NCBI GenBank assembly: GCA_018340375.1
Contig: JAFFJZ010000001.1
Coordinates: 54,242,001-54,306,000 of the forward strand
DNA length: 64,000 bases
Source of the DNA: Gonatopus flavifemur
Taxonomy: Eukaryota > Arthropoda > Insecta > Hymenoptera > Dryinidae
Reading direction: 5' to 3'
The translations under genes and the position numbers were made by a program. This document shows, piece after piece, positions 12,176 through 26,005 of this stretch (within the stretch, counting starts at the first letter, position 1; every line of letters starts with the position of its first letter). The notes beneath the pieces are model-generated. The model made no database searches. It saw nothing but the letters and a program-made list of their open reading frames with translations, and was not told where the DNA came from.

Positions 12176-12852
12176 ATTGCTGTCGAAGATATGATATGTT
12201 TGATAATTCAAATCAAACACTTGACTGTTTTATCTGGAAACATCAGTATCTTATGTCGCGACACTGCCCATACAACAAAATTTGCTGTGCAATCGTTGCT
12301 CTTATGTTGTTTATCAAGTTTGCGTAAAATTCCTGGGAATCTGCTACGCACGTGATTGAGAGCTTCTTCATAAAACCAAGCAACTTCTTAGCAACATGAC
12401 AACAACTCAAGCTGAAATCTTAAATTTACAGAATATTGTTGCGCATTTGGCGATGCAACGTCCCTGCAAATTGCTTCAAACTGTTGTTGTACGCTTTCAA
12501 CAATTTGCTGCATATTTGTTCAGCATTTTGCTGTTAGGGTGACGTTTATATATATTTGTTTTCAAAGCAAATCATAGACGTGTGATTTATGACATTTAAC
12601 TTGAAAAAATGGATTGAATTGATGATTTTCCACCATACAGTTGATTAGAATCTCGTTTAGTTTTGTTTCAAAATGACACAATATACATTTTGTATCCATT
12701 GTTCCTGTTCTTCACTTTGACGTTGACGCAATAGTAATTCGAGGAAATGTGTGTTTTGGATATGATGAAAGTAACATTTTGAAATGTTTGAAAAGTCACT
12801 ATAAAAGTATCTTAGAATAAGATATCAGTTTTTGCAGTGTACTAGCACACAC

Positions 12853-13170
12853 CTAGTCACCAGTTATTCCGATGTATAGAATGGATTGATATGAGTCCTC
12901 ATGTGAAATTGAAACTTGGCTCCATACTAGCGCAGTACCGTTGCTGGATTTACTCGCGTTGGCAGAGGTAAACAACCAGTTCGGTGTCAGTTGATTTGAC
13001 AGTGCTGACCCGGAGTCAAAACACTGACAACGTTTTACAGAAGATCCAATGATATTTATAAGCTCGTCTGCCACAACTGTGGCATTTTTGATGGCTGGGT
13101 TGTTTTGATACATCTGATCTAGGATTGATTCTATTCCTGAATGTGTATCGGTTTGATCAAAGAGACACAC
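12853..13170 (-). other. Unrecognised open frame of about 105 codons
   Basis: The frame is less AT-biased than its surroundings and lacks low-complexity sequence. It has an even amino-acid mix, two potential N-glycosylation sites (NAS, NGT) and residues VKRCQCFDSGSALSNQLTPN. No ATG lies at its 5' end (first Met codon after about 20 residues) and no splice sites are convincing. It may be a relic of a coding element. No family is recognised. Confidence 0.2.
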
Positions 13171-13453
13171 GACACAATAGAAGAATCAATCAAGTAATTG
13201 TTTTTTATGGTTCGAAAGAGAGCTTCAGATATCATGCATGTCGGATGATCGTATTTGGAAATGAATGTAGAATAAATATGGACAAGAATATCATAAACGT
13301 AGCTTCCTCGTCTATATTGATTAGGATTCAAAGTCTAACTGTTTCTATTTGTTCCTATGGTGTGTCAAAACGTTGAGAATCTCGTTGCAAGTCGGGAATT
13401 CGGATAAATTCAATGAGTATGGACCAAAAGACTATTCGAGAGATTTGTTTGGA

Positions 13454-13490
13454 ATATATATACATATAATATATATATATATATATATAT
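13454..13490. repeat. AT dinucleotide microsatellite
   Basis: A nearly pure (AT)n run of about 37 bases, interrupted near 13463-13470. Confidence 0.95.
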
Positions 13491-14854
13491 CAATCGTTGG
13501 TTGAACACTGGCATGATCTAGGTTCATTACATCAGCGGCATGAGTGTGCCAGAGTTGATTCAGTATCGCAACAAAGCTGGTCAAGACCTAGTGTTGTGTG
13601 ATGTCTGTCAGGTAAATAGCACTAATTGAAAAACAGTAATAGTACAGTATAACGGCTCAATTGTTTCTGCCAAAGTCTGACAAATAAATTCTCGGAAATT
13701 TCCATGTAGATCCACTGTTAGAAAAGTTCTTGAATTTAATACGAAATTCTTCATGGAATATCATATTTTCATATCAAATTTGATACTAGTGATGAAATCT
13801 CATAATTTTTCACTGAAATGAAATAATTATTCATCAAATTTCACAAATATGATATTAAAATTGAAGAGGAAATTCTCCCCATCAACAATTATGTTATTGA
13901 ATTCAATACTTCATTGTGGATACTGCTTGTTTAATGAATTGTTCATGTGAAAAACTTCATAACTTCTCTAATAGTATCATTATATTTTGTGAACAGCTTT
14001 TTATTACTATTTTATTTTATTCCAAATATGATAATAATTAGCAAATGAATCTAAAATTTCCAGACATACGTATGTAATGTCTAGAGTAAGTGAAAGTTCA
14101 TTTGATTTATCAATACACTCGCTGAATTTGAATATTTCTCTTCCTGAGGAATGTTTTACGTATAAAAAGTTCCTTTTAAAATTGTAAGCTCTTGGGATAA
14201 AATCATGAAATATGTTGCAGGAGCTTTTCATATCAACCCAAATGAACGGGTTTGTAGAATTGTGGAACGGACTATGAATTTGGTCATGTGTGAATTCCAC
14301 AGAATTCATATATAATATATATTGAATCCAACGAAATCCATGTAACCAGATTTTTATCCCTGATCTTATCCAGTTCAACAGAATTTGTTCATCCGGGAAG
14401 TTTGCTCATCTGTGAATCCATGTTGAATCCTTCTATCTGAGTTATATTTAATTTAAATGTAGTCCAAGTCATATGAACGTGATGTAGTCTGGTTCTTACA
14501 TATTCAGATAACATCATTCCTTTGATTTTGAGTTCAATAAACGAGTTTTCCTCCATTTTTGTGTTCATTATTGCAGATAAATCATGACTGACACAAAGTC
14601 ATTTCAAAAGAAATATTACATATTATCAGTTCTCAAGAGTTGTATTCATAGATTCCTTGAAGGGACCAGATTTTATCCGTTTTGTTTGTCTTATTTTCAT
14701 GCAGCTCAGCTGATTTCTCACGATTTGGAGCATACATGGGTGGTTGGAACAAAAATTTTTTCAATACACCCAGAAAAAATTGTATATGTGATTGATCATA
14801 ATTGATTGAATATAATTACGGACTTTTTACAATGATTCAATCGATATTTTCACC

Positions 14855-14948
14855 CCACCCGGAAAAAATTAATTTCGATCCAATGGATTAGATCTACGTA
14901 GATCTGGAAAATGAAAGAATCCAAGCCGGCTTAGATGTACTTAGATCA
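14855..14948. repeat. CCCGGAAAAAATTAATTT repeat, copy 1
   Basis: CCCGGAAAAAATTAATTTCG followed by GGATTAGATCTACGTAGATC resembles, in reverse complement, 55214-55350. It is probably a worn MITE end. Confidence 0.45.
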
Positions 14949-15210
14949 ACATTGAGAAAAATGAAATGTGAAAATAACCTCTATTCCGTATATGTTTCAC
15001 CCGTCAAATAATGAAAACTGAAGCCAGCCTTTCAAAAGTGAAAAGTACCTTTTCAGTGTTGAATTTCATCGTACATTCGATTTGATTCACCAAGAAGATG
15101 GTATTCATCACCTAGCTCATGGTAATAATAACCAAAATAATGTATTTTTCACCGTCAAATACATTACTATATTGAAACATGATTTCTACAATGTAGATTT
15201 TTCTCAGTGT
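14949..15210. mobile_element. Foldback MITE, ACATTGAGAAAAAT / TTTTTCTCAGTGT ends
   Basis: The inverted ends belong to the CACTGAGAAA group. The interior has repeated TTTCACCGTCAAATA and TTTCACCCGTCAAATA segments and several GAAAATG units. No gene is seen. Confidence 0.6.
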
Positions 15211-16619
15211 ACAGAGATCTGATTATTTTTTTCTAAAAAAATACTCACTTCTTAGAAACGATCTGAAAGTGAAGGAAACAGACAGTTAATGCACTCAAAT
15301 TGCGATGAATCACGTGGAATTGTTTTCTTATTTAGATCTACGTAGATATGAATCACTATCCTTCGAGGTGAGAATTCTTTGCTTTCAATGCAAAAATCAT
15401 GCCCAACGACCAGGGGACAGAATTCATCATCAAGACGTGAAAAATAACTTCCCATATATCTTATAGTGCAAGAATTGAGTGAAGATACCGCGATTTGGTA
15501 AGCATTCCTATATTAACTTGTTATCGTTTCCATGGTGACGTAAACAGTTCATCGCACTAACTTCGATGTAGAATGGTAGTCATTACAATTCTGGGATACT
15601 TGTCAATTAGCTCTATTCTCCCTGGTAACCGTCACAGCTACAGTCAATTCTTTCTGTATAAAACCGGAACACTTGAATCTTTGTTATCCCATTGTAGATT
15701 TCACTATGCGAGCAAGAGTTCAATTATACCTACCTGTTACCTTTCACTTCATCAGTGTATACTTGTTAACTACACTACTCTCTAAATCTTGAAAAGTGAA
15801 TAATCACTCCACTAAATCTCAGAAATGAGCCAGTCCGTTTCGAATGGGATTTTCACTCGTTTCCCCTTTGAGACTGAGAAATTCACTCTAGAATTGGAGT
15901 GGCTGTGAGTTTACAAGCTCAAACCTTAGATTATCACTCTTAAAGAGTGGAAATTTCACTCGACATTCCGACACCCACGTAGGAATGCCAGTTTCAAGGC
16001 GACGGTGACGAACGCATCAATATTACTGTAACGATGTAATTTCATGTTCTAATCGGTACTAGTTTGATGATTAGACTGACCGTTGTTGACCAATTTCCTA
16101 CCAATGTTGAATCAACAACGGCACCATTTTAGTAAGCAAGCGTTGATCTCCAACCCTGAATAGATGCCAAACCAAGGTGAACGAATATGTAGTGCACTTT
16201 GACCAAAGGTTTGATGATTTTTAGAAATTTTATCATATAACACTGTTGATTTGCACAATGTGAAAATCTTATATTGTTCGATGCACGGTTGAACTCCAGA
16301 AAATATTATTAAATAAAATAATTTTGTGGAAAATAGTATTATTATCGATGGAATTATGAACCACGTAATTAGCTGACAATCTTCCGTACGTTTTTCGTTA
16401 GATATCACTATGAGATCATGATCATCGATTGATCCCCGACGCACTGAGGACTTACAAATGCATTGAAGTTCAAAAGAATCCTTTTTTGATGGAGAAATGT
16501 ATTCTATGTAACTCGATATAATAGTTTTGGCGTCAGGATTTATGTATGACGTATGTGTCTGAATATCTGAGTCCATATGAATGTACACAAGAAGGCCCTG
16601 AATTTTAAAAAAACATCGG

Positions 16620-16800
16620 TTGCAAATATTGAATTGATGTTGGTAACCGGTGGTTAGCGACGGTTGATGGTCGGTACCGGATCGGAGTTATTTTGCTTTA
16701 TCATTCCGCAGTTGGACCAACCTTGGCTGCCTACGGTTGTACACTGGCAGCCTGTATCGAACCGGCTTTGAGCCATTCGTCAATTTCTACTGGGCAGGTT
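16620..16800. repeat. GC-rich segment with GGTTG/CCAACC motifs
   Basis: ACCGGTGGTTAGCGACGGTT, GACCAACCTTGGCTGCC and a small perfect hairpin GGCTGCC...GGCAGCC (16725-16752) are set in AT-rich DNA. The block ends with CAATTTCTACTGGGCAG, which resembles the GTAGAAAT ends of other elements. It is probably part of a decayed element reaching back towards 15970, where ACCGTTGTTGACC/AACAACGGC (16079-16120) also pair. Confidence 0.4.
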
Positions 16801-16861
16801 CACTTTTGGCTGGCTAAAGAGTGAAATACCACTCTAACAATTTTAGAGAGTAGAAAGGATT

Positions 16862-17074
16862 CTCTTCTGAGCAAATGAATGATTTATTTGCCCTCTCTTC
16901 ATAGCATATTTTTGTGGAATCAATGAAATATTCAATGAAATCATATAATGACGTGAACACGTTTGCCCTGGATAAATTAGTCTTCTCAATGAATAATTTA
17001 TTCGCTACGAGTGATTTAATTTCTACATGTAAATATTCTATGCAGAGAGGACAAATGAATATTTTTTCCAGTGT
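16862..17074. mobile_element. Foldback MITE related to 42502-42748 (copy 1)
   Basis: The right end AGAGGACAAATGAATATTTT TTCCAGTGT is the complement of the family terminus. The left side has ATTTATTTGCCCTCTCTTCA with the outermost bases worn. It is non-coding and its ends are approximate. Confidence 0.6.
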
Positions 17075-19736
17075 GGTATAGATGAAAAAATAATTTCCCG
17101 ATTCGCAGTGAAGTTTCCAGCTGCCACAGTATGATTCGATCTAATCTTATATTCCATTCCTCATTCATGCAAAATCACATCATTCCCTCATACGAATACC
17201 ATCCAACTGACTCGAATAACAATTGGATTATCATGAGGAAAATTATTCCTCGATTTGAATGCATAACAGTATTCCAACATGAGGGTATCAAATGCGAACT
17301 CATGTTCCTCTTAAATAGACATTACTCCAACTTAAATGAATCACGTATTTACATTGTCCCTTGCAAACGAAATTCATTATCTGCCCTATTTCATACAATT
17401 CATCATATACGTGAGCGATTACTTCATTGCACAATCTCACCTGAAATGTCATACGATATCTGTCCTCATGTTACATTCTTCCTCCTTCCTAAATTGAATG
17501 AAATTTGTCTTGTCTAGAATGGTTCTCCCACAGTTCGGAATGTTTCTTCATGAGGAAATGGAAATCAAAATGAATAAGTTGAGAAAATTCGATTTCGTAT
17601 GTGTCCATTGCACACAGTGCACCAATTAGAATATTCTGAAAATATGGCAGAGGAAAGAATTTCATCAATATCCCCTGTTTGAGATTTGATTTGTCATAAT
17701 TCTCGTGCAAAATTATTTCTTATTGGGAAATTTTCATCTGACAGAAACCTCAAAATATAGAAGATTCAACAGAATCAAAGGATTTATGCAATTTTCGAAT
17801 AATTCCTGACCACTCTCTTAAAATAATACTAATCTACATGATTTTGTCTATGAAATGGTCGTGTTGATGAGGGTACAGAGCTCACACTATTCATGGTATC
17901 AAGAGGATAATTCTTTTGTGAACATCAAGGTTTTTCTATTCATGAAAATGAACGGAGAAATATATCATTCCAGGTGCATTTTCACTCGCTGTACTGTACT
18001 GTATTTTTTGATAAAAATGGTATCGCAGTTCACAAGGAATCCGATTCTCTACATTGGAAGAAAAGATTGTACAAAGAACAGTAATATAGTTGGTTCAACA
18101 GTACGATAACGCTGGATATGTCCAACTGAATCTCACTGTTGACTCAACTACATGCAGTCGAATCGACTGTAATTTCTGACAATTTGGCAGTATATTCGTC
18201 GTTCTAACAACAAAAAGTGGTTGACGGAATTTCTTTTTTTCAGTGTAATACCTATTGAGAACATAGAAATTATGGTTCTCCAGATACGTATTTTTCCCAG
18301 CAGTTTTAGGACATTCGAATCGTCGTCTATTCTCATGTAGGTGTGGATGCAATTTTTTCCCCCGATAAATCTTGCATGCTTCCGTCCATAAAGCAAAGCG
18401 ATGTTTACGAAAAAGCATTTATAACGTGAGATCGAACACTAAGAGGAGGAATAAATGTTACCAACCGAAGATTATCTGGTTTGTGAATTCGATAAAGAGA
18501 TTCAATTTACTCATGTTCAGATTTGTATAACGGGATGATTGAATGGATGGGGATTCCGTACGCATTGCTGCACAGGGAAAAATTGAATGATTCAGAATGG
18601 TAGAGTTTATATCGACGAACTGAGATAATTAAAAATAATTTGGGAACGAAACTATCACGGTGGTGAATTTTGTTTTCAAATGTTGTTAAGCTTTTTTTCC
18701 GGATCAACTCAATTATTTCAACAATTTTTGGATAGACAGGTGTGAAGCATCGAGAATATTAAAACATTGTATACATTGTCAAAACTTCCACATAAATTTC
18801 ACGGAGTAATCAACGCATGTGTGTTGGAAATTTTTTGTATTTCACCGGAAACTCACTGTGAAAAGAGTCGCCAAAGTTGTGGGAAATAATTCGTGAATGT
18901 TCCATGAAGTTCCGATGAACATTGGAATGTTCGGATGAACGATACAAGACGCGGCTCCACTCCGAGAGCTAAAAATTCATTCAATTGAAATGTTCGATTA
19001 AGCACGGTTTTGAGGAAAGTTCATAGAACATTTATCCAAATTTTTCCCAAAGTTTATCCTAGTTTAAGTTGAGTATGTGGAAGAGGAATTATGATTTTTA
19101 TTCCCTCTATCGTTCATTTATGTCGGAACAAAACATTTTCGAGAAAAAACAACTCAGCTAGAAATGTGATTCTTTGACATCTCAGGTCCTACCTTGGGTC
19201 AATTCAAGGCTTTCGATGGTCCAACTTGCAGAAAGGGTAACTTATGATTGGGAAGTAAAACCAAACCCCACAACCGCAACATTCCAACTCCCGCGCACTG
19301 ATTTTCTCGAGACTCCAACTCAATCTTCAAAATTCCAAAGAAGCAATTGACTGACTCTTTTCATCTTTCTAGAAATTCTGTAGATTTTCACTCGCATTAG
19401 AAACACCTCTCTCTGAGCTCTCCCAATAATTCTTATCACTTGATGCTCGGAGAATCATAAACACTGAATTGATGAAGCTAAAACTGGTAACCGATTGTCA
19501 CAACCTTTTAGCCAAATGTTTTATCAAGGATTTGAGCATCTAAAACGTTTGATGGGGTACCATTTATTCGACTTCTGGCGTGAGAGAAGCCCCAGCAATG
19601 TTCAACCAGAAGTTGAAACAATCGGCTGCTAGTTTCAAGGCTGTTAAATTCAGCTTCATACTGAATTGGACATTGTGACAAAATTCTTTACGAGAAAATC
19701 GAAGAAGTTACTCGATTCCTCGAACAACAAAGTCTC
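17075..19736. other. Intronic DNA, nothing recognised
   Basis: A frame of 128 codons at 17131-17517 has no family resemblance or splice context. A solo CAGTGTA end lies near 18240. Confidence 0.5.
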
Positions 19737-19961
19737 TACACGGAAAAAAATGTTTCATAAGATTCACTAACGCGTTCAGTAAAATACAGCACTATTAGAA
19801 TTTTTCGTAATATTCATAAGAGTTCTACGATGGTCGCAGTCAAAATTACTACCGCAGTAGTAGATTTGACTACAGTTCTAGTAAATATTAACAGAAATTT
19901 TAATAGTGTCGTATTTTACCGCCCTCGTTGGTAAATTCTATTGAACAGTTTTTTCCGTGTA
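19737..19961. mobile_element. Foldback MITE with TACACGGAAAAAA ends
   Basis: The ends TACACGGAAAAAAATG and TTTTTTCCGTGTA are complementary. Subterminal matches include GTAAAATACAGCACTATTA against its complement TAATAGTGTCGTATTTTAC. The length is 225 bp, there is no gene, and the termini match other elements in the window. Confidence 0.8.
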
Positions 19962-22607
19962 AATTGTCGTGAAAATTCGTGGAATTGTGTCGGAATGCGC
20001 TGAGAGTGAATACCTCCAAGAACAACTATCCCTGGCTATTGATGCACAACTTAATTCGCCATTTCCCCTATACATAATTCAATCCGTTGAATTAGCTCAT
20101 TATATCTCCAAAAACTGAATGTTCACAAATACCTGAGATAATCTTTTATCTGACATTTATTCCCACAAATACGGAAAATTCTGAAGAAAAAGAAAACGTA
20201 TTTGTTCCATCATTTCTACCAAAAACCTTGAAATTCAGGAGATTCTCGACATCTGTTTGTTTTCAATCTCTTGAAAAGCTCTTTAATCATCGCACGCCTT
20301 TTCAGCTTTTGAATTTGATACTCTTCTGTGATCTTCGATATTCTTTGATTTCCAATATTCCTCTTCAGCCTTTGATGTTCTCTTCGACTTTCTCACGTTC
20401 AACATTCAGGTTCAACTTCTTGAGCTTCTATTTTTGAGCACCTTATTTTCTTTACATAAGACTCATGAAACAGTAAGAAATTGAATTTCCCAAATTGAAA
20501 CTTGTTTCTTGAGATCTTCCAGTTATATCAAGAATTCCTGCGGTGGTGATTCTTTGGTACTTAATCAGTGATTTTCCTTGGAAGGGAAATTCATTGAAAA
20601 AGATATTTGATAAAATTTCTTGAATAACTCTTCATCGATTCTATGGGCCCGTTGTTCCCACCCTTGAGAATATTCTGTCTTTGTACCATCTTTGATAACT
20701 CTTCAACTTATCGTTCCCACTTTTCCACGGAGATATTATGACGGGAAAGTGGATTTGCAGACAACATAAATCTTTTATATTTTCCCATTTCTTTCTCTTC
20801 ATATCCTTTGTGCGTCCATTGAAATTGGAATTTGGAATTGTATGAAGCCATTTTGAAGAGTTCCGGTGAAACACTTTCATCGAAGTTGATTTTCGAGATG
20901 TCTTCCTAATTGTCTTCATAAGACTATTCTTGGAGGGATGGAATGTGTGATTGATTTGTTTACAGGAATCATACTCAATTATTTATCGATTCATTTTATA
21001 AACAAATGTATGAATTCTGTCCTGCCTGAATGTTATCCGTGCCAATCCATTATTATTCTCAATTTCATCCCGTTTATATACATTACCCTTTCAGATCACA
21101 TACATCAACATGTGCATCAGAATTATATGTTATGTTTATGCTCCAACTATGCATTATAAATTATTATTTCCAACCGAAATTCTTCGAATTTAATTATGCA
21201 AAACCACAATTTCGTGTGCGTAAAAATGGATCATAATGGGATTATAAATCATGTTTCTACCTTCATTTCAAATGCTCGTGTTCACAGTTCTTGTATAAAT
21301 GAAAATAAATGTACCCTATCTCTACCGTGCAGATCATTCCAACTTGTGAACAATTCTGGAAAAATGAGTAGTTTAATCAACGTGGATTGCCTAATGTAAA
21401 TGATGATAAAAGTGTGTGATATTTATGCAACTGCATGTTGTGTTAACAAATTAAAATTATCTTCTGGACGTGTTTTGATGCTCATTTGTCATCCAATCTC
21501 GCTTACAAATTGTCAATCTCGAAATTTTCTCATTGTCATCATGGTTCAAAACTGCATTGATTTACGAGTATAGTTTTACGTTTTCCCTCAAGTGAATTGA
21601 AGGAAATATATCCCAGTCTAACATTATTATAGTCTTCCTCATATTAAACTCAATCTTACGATCTTTTCCACTAAACTCTCGTAACTCTTTCCACTAGTTA
21701 AATGAATCAATTAACAAGAGTACATGATTTTAACCTCTCGGGAAAATCCTTTGGATTCTCCACATCAATATATTTAACGTATCTTGCATTTTGGAAATGT
21801 TTCAGAATATGGGTGCGACGTTATTGAGGCATTGTAATATTAATATCATGTCTTGTTTTGAGGCATCTAGTAGGATTATAAATGAGCGGTATGGTTGATT
21901 TGACACACGTTGTATACTGAATACTCGTTATAATTGATAAATTGTTTCCTGAATGTCAACTCATCAAAAAAAAATTCACACATCATCCACTCCCTTATTA
22001 CAGGAATTCTGAATCAATTTTTTATAGTAAAGTACCATCCCACACAGGATTTTTCACGACAAAGACAGTTCACAGGCTAATATAAATTTATTGATATGGA
22101 CAAATAATGATAAACGAACATCGTTACAGAAAATGCTGACTCAATCCAAATGATTAATTAACGATACAAATATTTCATACCATTAATGGAATAATTAATG
22201 CCCATTAACATTGCATGAGTGGAGAAAATTATATACCAATTAGGCACCTGCTGCAAATGATACTGTCATAAATATTGATGATGTCAACAATGTTCAAGAT
22301 ATGCTTGTTATTAATTCAAATGAATATATTCATTTAATCATTTTTATACGCTCGTTCAATCCTCAAGGATAACACATCCGCATTTTATTCACTACATTCG
22401 ATGCAAAGTTTCAAAATTATCATTGAATAAAACATTGAATAAATCCATTGGAATTTGTATTCCATTCCATCACTGATGAGGCATCCAGAGAGAAATTTCG
22501 TCCATCATAATATTATCTCTCTTTGCGACGCGCGGTGAATAAATTATTTTTCTGGTTATTCCTCGTGTTTTGCACTGGTTTGTTTAATTACTTGTATATA
22601 TGTAGAT
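19962..22607. other. Intronic DNA, nothing recognised
   Basis: Very AT-rich, with only short accidental frames. Confidence 0.5.
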
Positions 22608-23089
22608 ATGGATGATCAAGAACTTTTGTCTCGTATCATACAAGAGCATTCCTTCATATTCGAACAATGTTTTTCCAACTCGCGTGGAGAAAATGAGTAT
22701 GACAACGATCTCGGAAAAAACCAAATGGAAGTCTGGTGTCAAGTTTGCGGAAATATATTGGATTTACGTGGGAGAGATCTGGTGGAAGTTTGTTCTTGAG
22801 GAATGAAGTTTGGGATTCTTTCATACTCTCAACCTTTCGAAATCTGAGATAGGGTGTGAATTACACCTCACGGTATTTTGACTCTAAGGGTCAATCACGG
22901 TGAGTGAAGCGAGCCTCATTTGAACAATTGAGCGACGATAAAATATTATTCAGCCAGCCTAGTAAGCATCATGAAGGTGATGAAAATGTACACGAAGCGG
23001 CTATCGCTCAGATTGAAACAATTACGATGATAATTCGCACTCAGAACCAAAAGCTTTTGACACAAAAACCAAACTGGACACGTCAATAG
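22608..23089 (+). pseudogene. Possible MADF/BESS-like coding relic
   Basis: From ATG 22608 the frame reads MDDQELLSRIIQEHSFIFEQ, then about 20 residues on EVWCQVCGNI. This resembles the start of a MADF (Myb/SANT-like) domain, where a leucine-rich helix with an EHP-type turn is followed by a Trp helix. The frame stops at about 22799. A second short frame (22904-23089) contains HEAAIAQIETITMIIRTQNQ KLL, a helical stretch ending at a stop. I infer one decayed gene or transposon-borne protein with stops and shifts between the parts. Without a search this is a weak call. Confidence 0.25.
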
Positions 23090-24456
23090 AAAAACAAACT
23101 ACTCCAGTGACTCATGATTTCATCCATCTTGGTACAACAACCTAATCATAGTTACCAAATTGATTTGGTAAACTCATAAATTGATACTAAGATTCGGCGA
23201 TTATGATCAAAATTCATGTTGCTGAATCTGAATCGGATGTTGGAGACCCAAAATCTTGCAGTACATTCTTTCAACGATGTTTCCAGTTCCAAAGAATCAA
23301 TTTGAGCAAATAAACACCAATCATCATTCAGGTTTTGCGAGGCTGAATTCTCGTTTTTTTTCTGTAAACGATTCAAACTTCGAGAACATTCAAAATTCTC
23401 AATTGTGAATCCGTACGTCGATAATTGAAACCATTTGATAACAATTACCAAACCATACTAACTATAATCGAATCATTCTCAGTGTATTTTCAGGACCAGA
23501 TTTATTACCGAGTAATTATTTATAAGAATGAACACCACATTCCAACACCAATCACCGCTTGGTCATTTTAAAAGTCTTATAAAACATTGGAGTTGAATTG
23601 CATTTTCACATTTATTCATAAGAACATCACACAGCATTTGATGTCTTCCCACGGGATTTTAAATAACATTTTCACAGTTTCCAACGCACGATAACTATAT
23701 TATTACTATTAGAGTAATTAAATTACGCTCTCATCCGTGCACTTTAATAACTCACCGTGAAAAAATACGTAAAACGTTACGTTCTTCAGTGAGAAAAACT
23801 CATGTGCATTTGATCATTTCCACAGAGAATGTTTTTTCGAAATATCATTTGATTTCAAATTTCGAATTAAAAGATCATTAAAGTATCTGGATTATGATGT
23901 ATCCAAAGCTTACAGTGGAAGCCGTGAGAGTATCGAATGGAGTTCCATAATCTTGAATGGAGGGTGTAAAGTGTTTTACATTCCGAGAAACTTACGGAAT
24001 ACCATAGTAAGAAAGCCTACTAGTTTCTGTACCTAAATTCCAATACTGTTTACTACAATATAACTTCACGCAAAGCGAGATCGATGAAACAAATCAACTA
24101 ATGCATTTCTTCACTTACTAAATCAATAAGAAGTTTCACTCAGTTCGTGTACAACAAAGTTATATCCTCAACAGGAAATGAAGAGAGTTTTCACATAAGA
24201 AAATTTCTCAACTACGAAAGATTGAAGTTTACTAGTAACATTGAGGTTCCATGAAGGATGTTCCGAAATCGTTAGTGAGAAACGTTCATAGCGACAACGG
24301 AGAGCATCACGTAAACGGATCAGATGTGATATTCTTGGTTTCTGCAATGATTTTGGAATGTTTGTTATATTTGGTTCAAGATTTGTGAAAGGATATTCAA
24401 CGAAAATCAGTCACACCATTTTACACAATTCACTATTGTGTCTGAAAAAATAAGGT

Positions 24457-24842
24457 GCCCTGGTAGAAATTTGTCTTGGCATTCCATTTACCATCCACAT
24501 ACCAGAGGGGACCCATGTGGGACCAACTGGATAGCACATTTCAGACAATTTGACTTCAGTGCTCAAACATTTAGGTGATTTATGTACATTTTTTATGCGT
24601 CAATTGATCGTACAGTAACATTGATAGTCAGAGGAATAAAGGGAAGCCCAAACGTTTAAATTTGTCCCTGGAGATTCTTTTATGGAAATAAATTCAAAAG
24701 CAACGTTCTTGACTTGAGTTTACATTCCAAAATACATTTTCATCTAATTCATCTGTGCAATTTCACTGAAAAAACATGATCTCACATTTCTAATTAACAA
24801 TTTGAACTACATTCTAGCAATTCCTTGAATTTCTACTAGGGT
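24457..24842. mobile_element. Candidate MITE with GCCCTGGTAGAAATT / AATTTCTACTAGGGT ends
   Basis: Inverted ends of about 15 bases resemble those at 58808-58978. The interior of about 386 bp is mostly unpaired and holds ACCCATGTGGGACC. It could be a chance pairing of two solo ends. Confidence 0.45.
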
Positions 24843-25534
24843 AAATTTGTTCAAGAAAACATCTTTATTTATTCTTTTCGAAACAGTCTGGTAAGTCCTT
24901 CTCCGGTATAGCCTTTCATCGCTGTTGTCAATTCGGCTTCCATTTTCTTGATCAGGTTGGTTGTTTGAATTCAGGGAATAATCAGAAGTCACTAGGTGCT
25001 AAATTTGTGGAAATACAGTGATTATGGATCGATATTAATCGAATTTTTCGCAGAAAACTCACAAAGAATCGATCCAGAATGAACTGGCACTTCATCGTTT
25101 GACGGATCCTTTTGAAATTTCAACTTCATCAACAAGTTTTCTTATCATCAATTGACGGTTTTCGAGCGCAAGATATCCGGTTTGATCAGCGTGTTGTTCA
25201 TCGGTTCACGTTGATGGTTGTCTGGTACAATGTTCGTCTTCAACGCTCTCTCTAACTTCCTCGTAGTCTTTGGACTACTTCTGAACATTCTTTTGCGACC
25301 TGACCTCTTTACTAAACGTTTCCGTGGCGAAATATTCATTCTCCAAAAAAAATTGGATCCAGTCTCTTCGCTCAACGAAATCAGACGTAGTGCGAATCGA
25401 TAGATTCACTTCCGCATCATATTGATAATAATCATTTGGTTGATAGTCAGTGATTGTACAGTTCGAAGTTCCCCTTACTGATCAAATTAGTGACATTCCA
25501 CTGCGAGACCAGTTGATATTCATCGATACTCCCC

Positions 25535-25571
25535 CAGACAGCCCTGGAACATTGGACAGCCCTGGAACATG
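25535..25571. repeat. Two-copy tandem repeat of GGACAGCCCTGGAACAT
   Basis: AGACAGCCCTGGAACATT is followed directly by GGACAGCCCTGGAACATG, then by the partial TTTTGGAACATGAG. It is GC-richer than its flanks. Confidence 0.8.
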
Positions 25572-26005
25572 TTTTGGAACATGAGAATGTCCTGATTTAT
25601 TTTATTTACATTCTCACAAAACGTGATTAACATGTTGAATTTGTCTCTATAAATCATCGAATTGATAACATCCCTGCGGATATTTTCATTTAAAGCAAAT
25701 CCTCAAACCATTATATTTAAGTAAAATAATATTGTGTGCAATAAATTACACGTATAAGCTTATGAAGTACTGGATTTAGTGGAAAATAATTCGACCCTAA
25801 CGCGTTCTTTAATGTTTTTGTCTCACTCCCTACAATATGTATATTTTCATGATTTTTTATGTTTTCCAGTGAGAATCAGTTGATTATGTGAAAAACAATA
25901 GGGTTTTACTTTTTCCTTATGTATTAGTCATGTATTGAACTTGAAATATGAATGATTCGTGGATTAGCGTAGGATAGCGACGAAATGAGGAATTTTCATA
26001 GATCA

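Noticed and set aside
17131..17517. 128-codon + strand frame
   Set aside because: AT-driven composition rich in Ile, His, Asn and Ser, with no domain or splicing evidence.
23152..23451. 99-codon minus-strand frame
   Set aside because: No recognised motif and no splice context. The opposite strand next to it carries the possible MADF relic, so it is likely accidental.
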